Virus record (IMG/VR): IMGVR_UViG_3300030329_002117
Span: 1 to 26,799 of that record
Direction: 5' to 3' (one strand)
Origin: a virus
Length of the DNA stretch: 26,799 nucleotides
Positions 26,229 through 26,799 of this stretch are shown here, piece by piece. A program made the position numbers and the translations under genes. Position 1 is the stretch's first letter. Each line of letters starts with the position of its first letter. The notes beneath the pieces were generated by a model that was not told the origin of the DNA, made no database searches, and worked only from the letters and a program-made list of their open reading frames with translations.

Positions 26229-26799
26229 TTACCTTGCGTTTGTTGGCACACCATTAGAATTTGTAAAGGGTGATTCTGCAAAAGCCATATAGACATAAGT
26301 TGCACCTGATGTATTTACAGCGCTTGAATTATTTCTAATTTTAAAACCATTACTTAAAATATCTAAATGATCTGTTGTTGTTTCAGTACCATTAACATCA
26401 GCAAATAAAGCATCATTATCTGGGTTATAACCTTCTCTTTTATTATCAAATATATTCCAACTATTACCTGAACCAGATGATAATTTAATCAGAACCCAAG
26501 CTGGTTTAAATCCTGTAAAAATCATAGTACCAGAATTTGACCCATTTCCAACATAGCTTGAAAACTTACTGAAACCTTTTATTGGTGTCCATAAATAAGC
26601 TATATAATTTGCAGAACTTCCATTAGTGCTTGTACTTGATTTAACTCGGAACACTGAACTCGTTGGCTCAGTATCATCCCAAGTGCTATCATCATCAGAA
26701 GTTGCGGCATCACTGTTTAATTGTAAATGATCCGTACCAGGCGCTGACGTATTTTTTTCATGATAAACAGCCCATTTTACACTTGAACTTCTATTTTTT
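26229..26799 (-). CDS. Tail fibre protein, C-terminal part (N-terminus outside window)
   Basis: The reading frame is open to the window edge; the visible 190 residues are the end of a fibre or appendage protein. They include KWAVYHEKNTSAPGTDHLQL, STWDDTEPTSSVFRV, then a beta-sandwich with YLWTPIKGFSKFSSYVGNGS, TMIFTGFKPAWVLIKLSSGS, NIFDNKREGYNPDNDALFAD, then HLDILSNGFKIRNNSSAV and TYVYMAFAESPF. The 'G..K.GSY.GNGS..G.....GF.PAWV..K' and final 'Y.AFAE.P' words mark the DUF7483-type fibre domain, common in marine phage fibres. A GTG inside (26654) is not taken as the start because the upstream frame carries on with the same domain. Confidence 0.8.
   Translation of the reverse strand, partial: KNRSSSVKWAVYHEKNTSAPGTDHLQLNSDAATSDDDSTWDDTEPTSSVFRVKSSTSTNGSSANYIAYLWTPIKGFSKFSSYVGNGSNSGTMIFTGFKPAWVLIKLSSGSGNSWNIFDNKREGYNPDNDALFADVNGTETTTDHLDILSNGFKIRNNSSAVNTSGATYVYMAFAESPFTNSNGVPTNAR

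Noticed and set aside
1-26799. tRNA genes, CRISPR arrays, integrase or transposase
   Set aside because: I looked for cloverleaf-like dyads, regularly spaced repeats and recombinase motifs on both strands and found none that could be supported.

Overview
The window is a 26.8 kb piece of an AT-rich (roughly 30% GC by eye) tailed-phage genome with a siphovirus-type virion: long tail, HK97-fold-type capsid, tape measure protein and a tail-tip protein of the lambda J kind. The low GC, very tight packing with ATGA and TAATG start/stop overlaps, and many tiny conserved marine-phage proteins suggest an uncultured marine phage of a streamlined alphaproteobacterium such as SAR11. That host guess is inference. 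No integrase, tRNA, CRISPR array, insertion sequence or DNA polymerase was seen. Both ends of the window cut genes: a tail-tip gene at position 1 and a tail-fibre gene at 26799.

Layout, following transcription (mostly the minus strand, so from right to left). (a) 26799-23097: the end of a tail fibre, an M15-type endolysin, a cassette of six tiny very basic proteins, an XhlA-like membrane protein, a metallophosphoesterase, a DUF3310 protein, a holin-like protein and a small unknown. (b) 22186-23007: a short plus-strand operon (coiled-coil protein, small lipoprotein, helical unknown, possible micro-peptide), convergent with (a) across a double-hairpin intergenic region. (c) 21870-16238: a leftward early/regulatory and DNA-metabolism block with a lipoprotein, a YkgJ-like Cys-cluster protein, zinc-ribbon protein, XRE regulator, PD-(D/E)XK nuclease, SSB, winged-helix protein, Ref-like HNH nuclease and a replication-organiser-like protein. 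Blocks (b) and (c) diverge from a control region at 21871-22185 holding a perfect 10+10 dyad, candidate divergent promoters and a structured leader. (d) 16234-12934: ParB-domain/DNA methyltransferase fusion, small-terminase-like protein and a run of tiny Cys-rich or membrane proteins. (e) 12934-1: packaging, head and tail genes in classical order: large terminase, portal, MuF-like protein, scaffold, capsid, neck proteins, tail tube, tail chaperones with a programmed frameshift, tape measure, distal tail proteins, tip. A single plus-strand gene with its own promoter and terminator interrupts this block between portal and MuF (9847-10281).

The most informative findings are: a textbook A AAA AAG -1 frameshift site at the tail chaperone gene, which explains the otherwise empty gap before the tape measure gene; the dyad and structured leader between divergent operons; the two nearly abutting hairpins in the convergent region; the inserted plus-strand unit in the head module; and at least ten genes of 17-55 codons, recognised by coupling to their neighbours.
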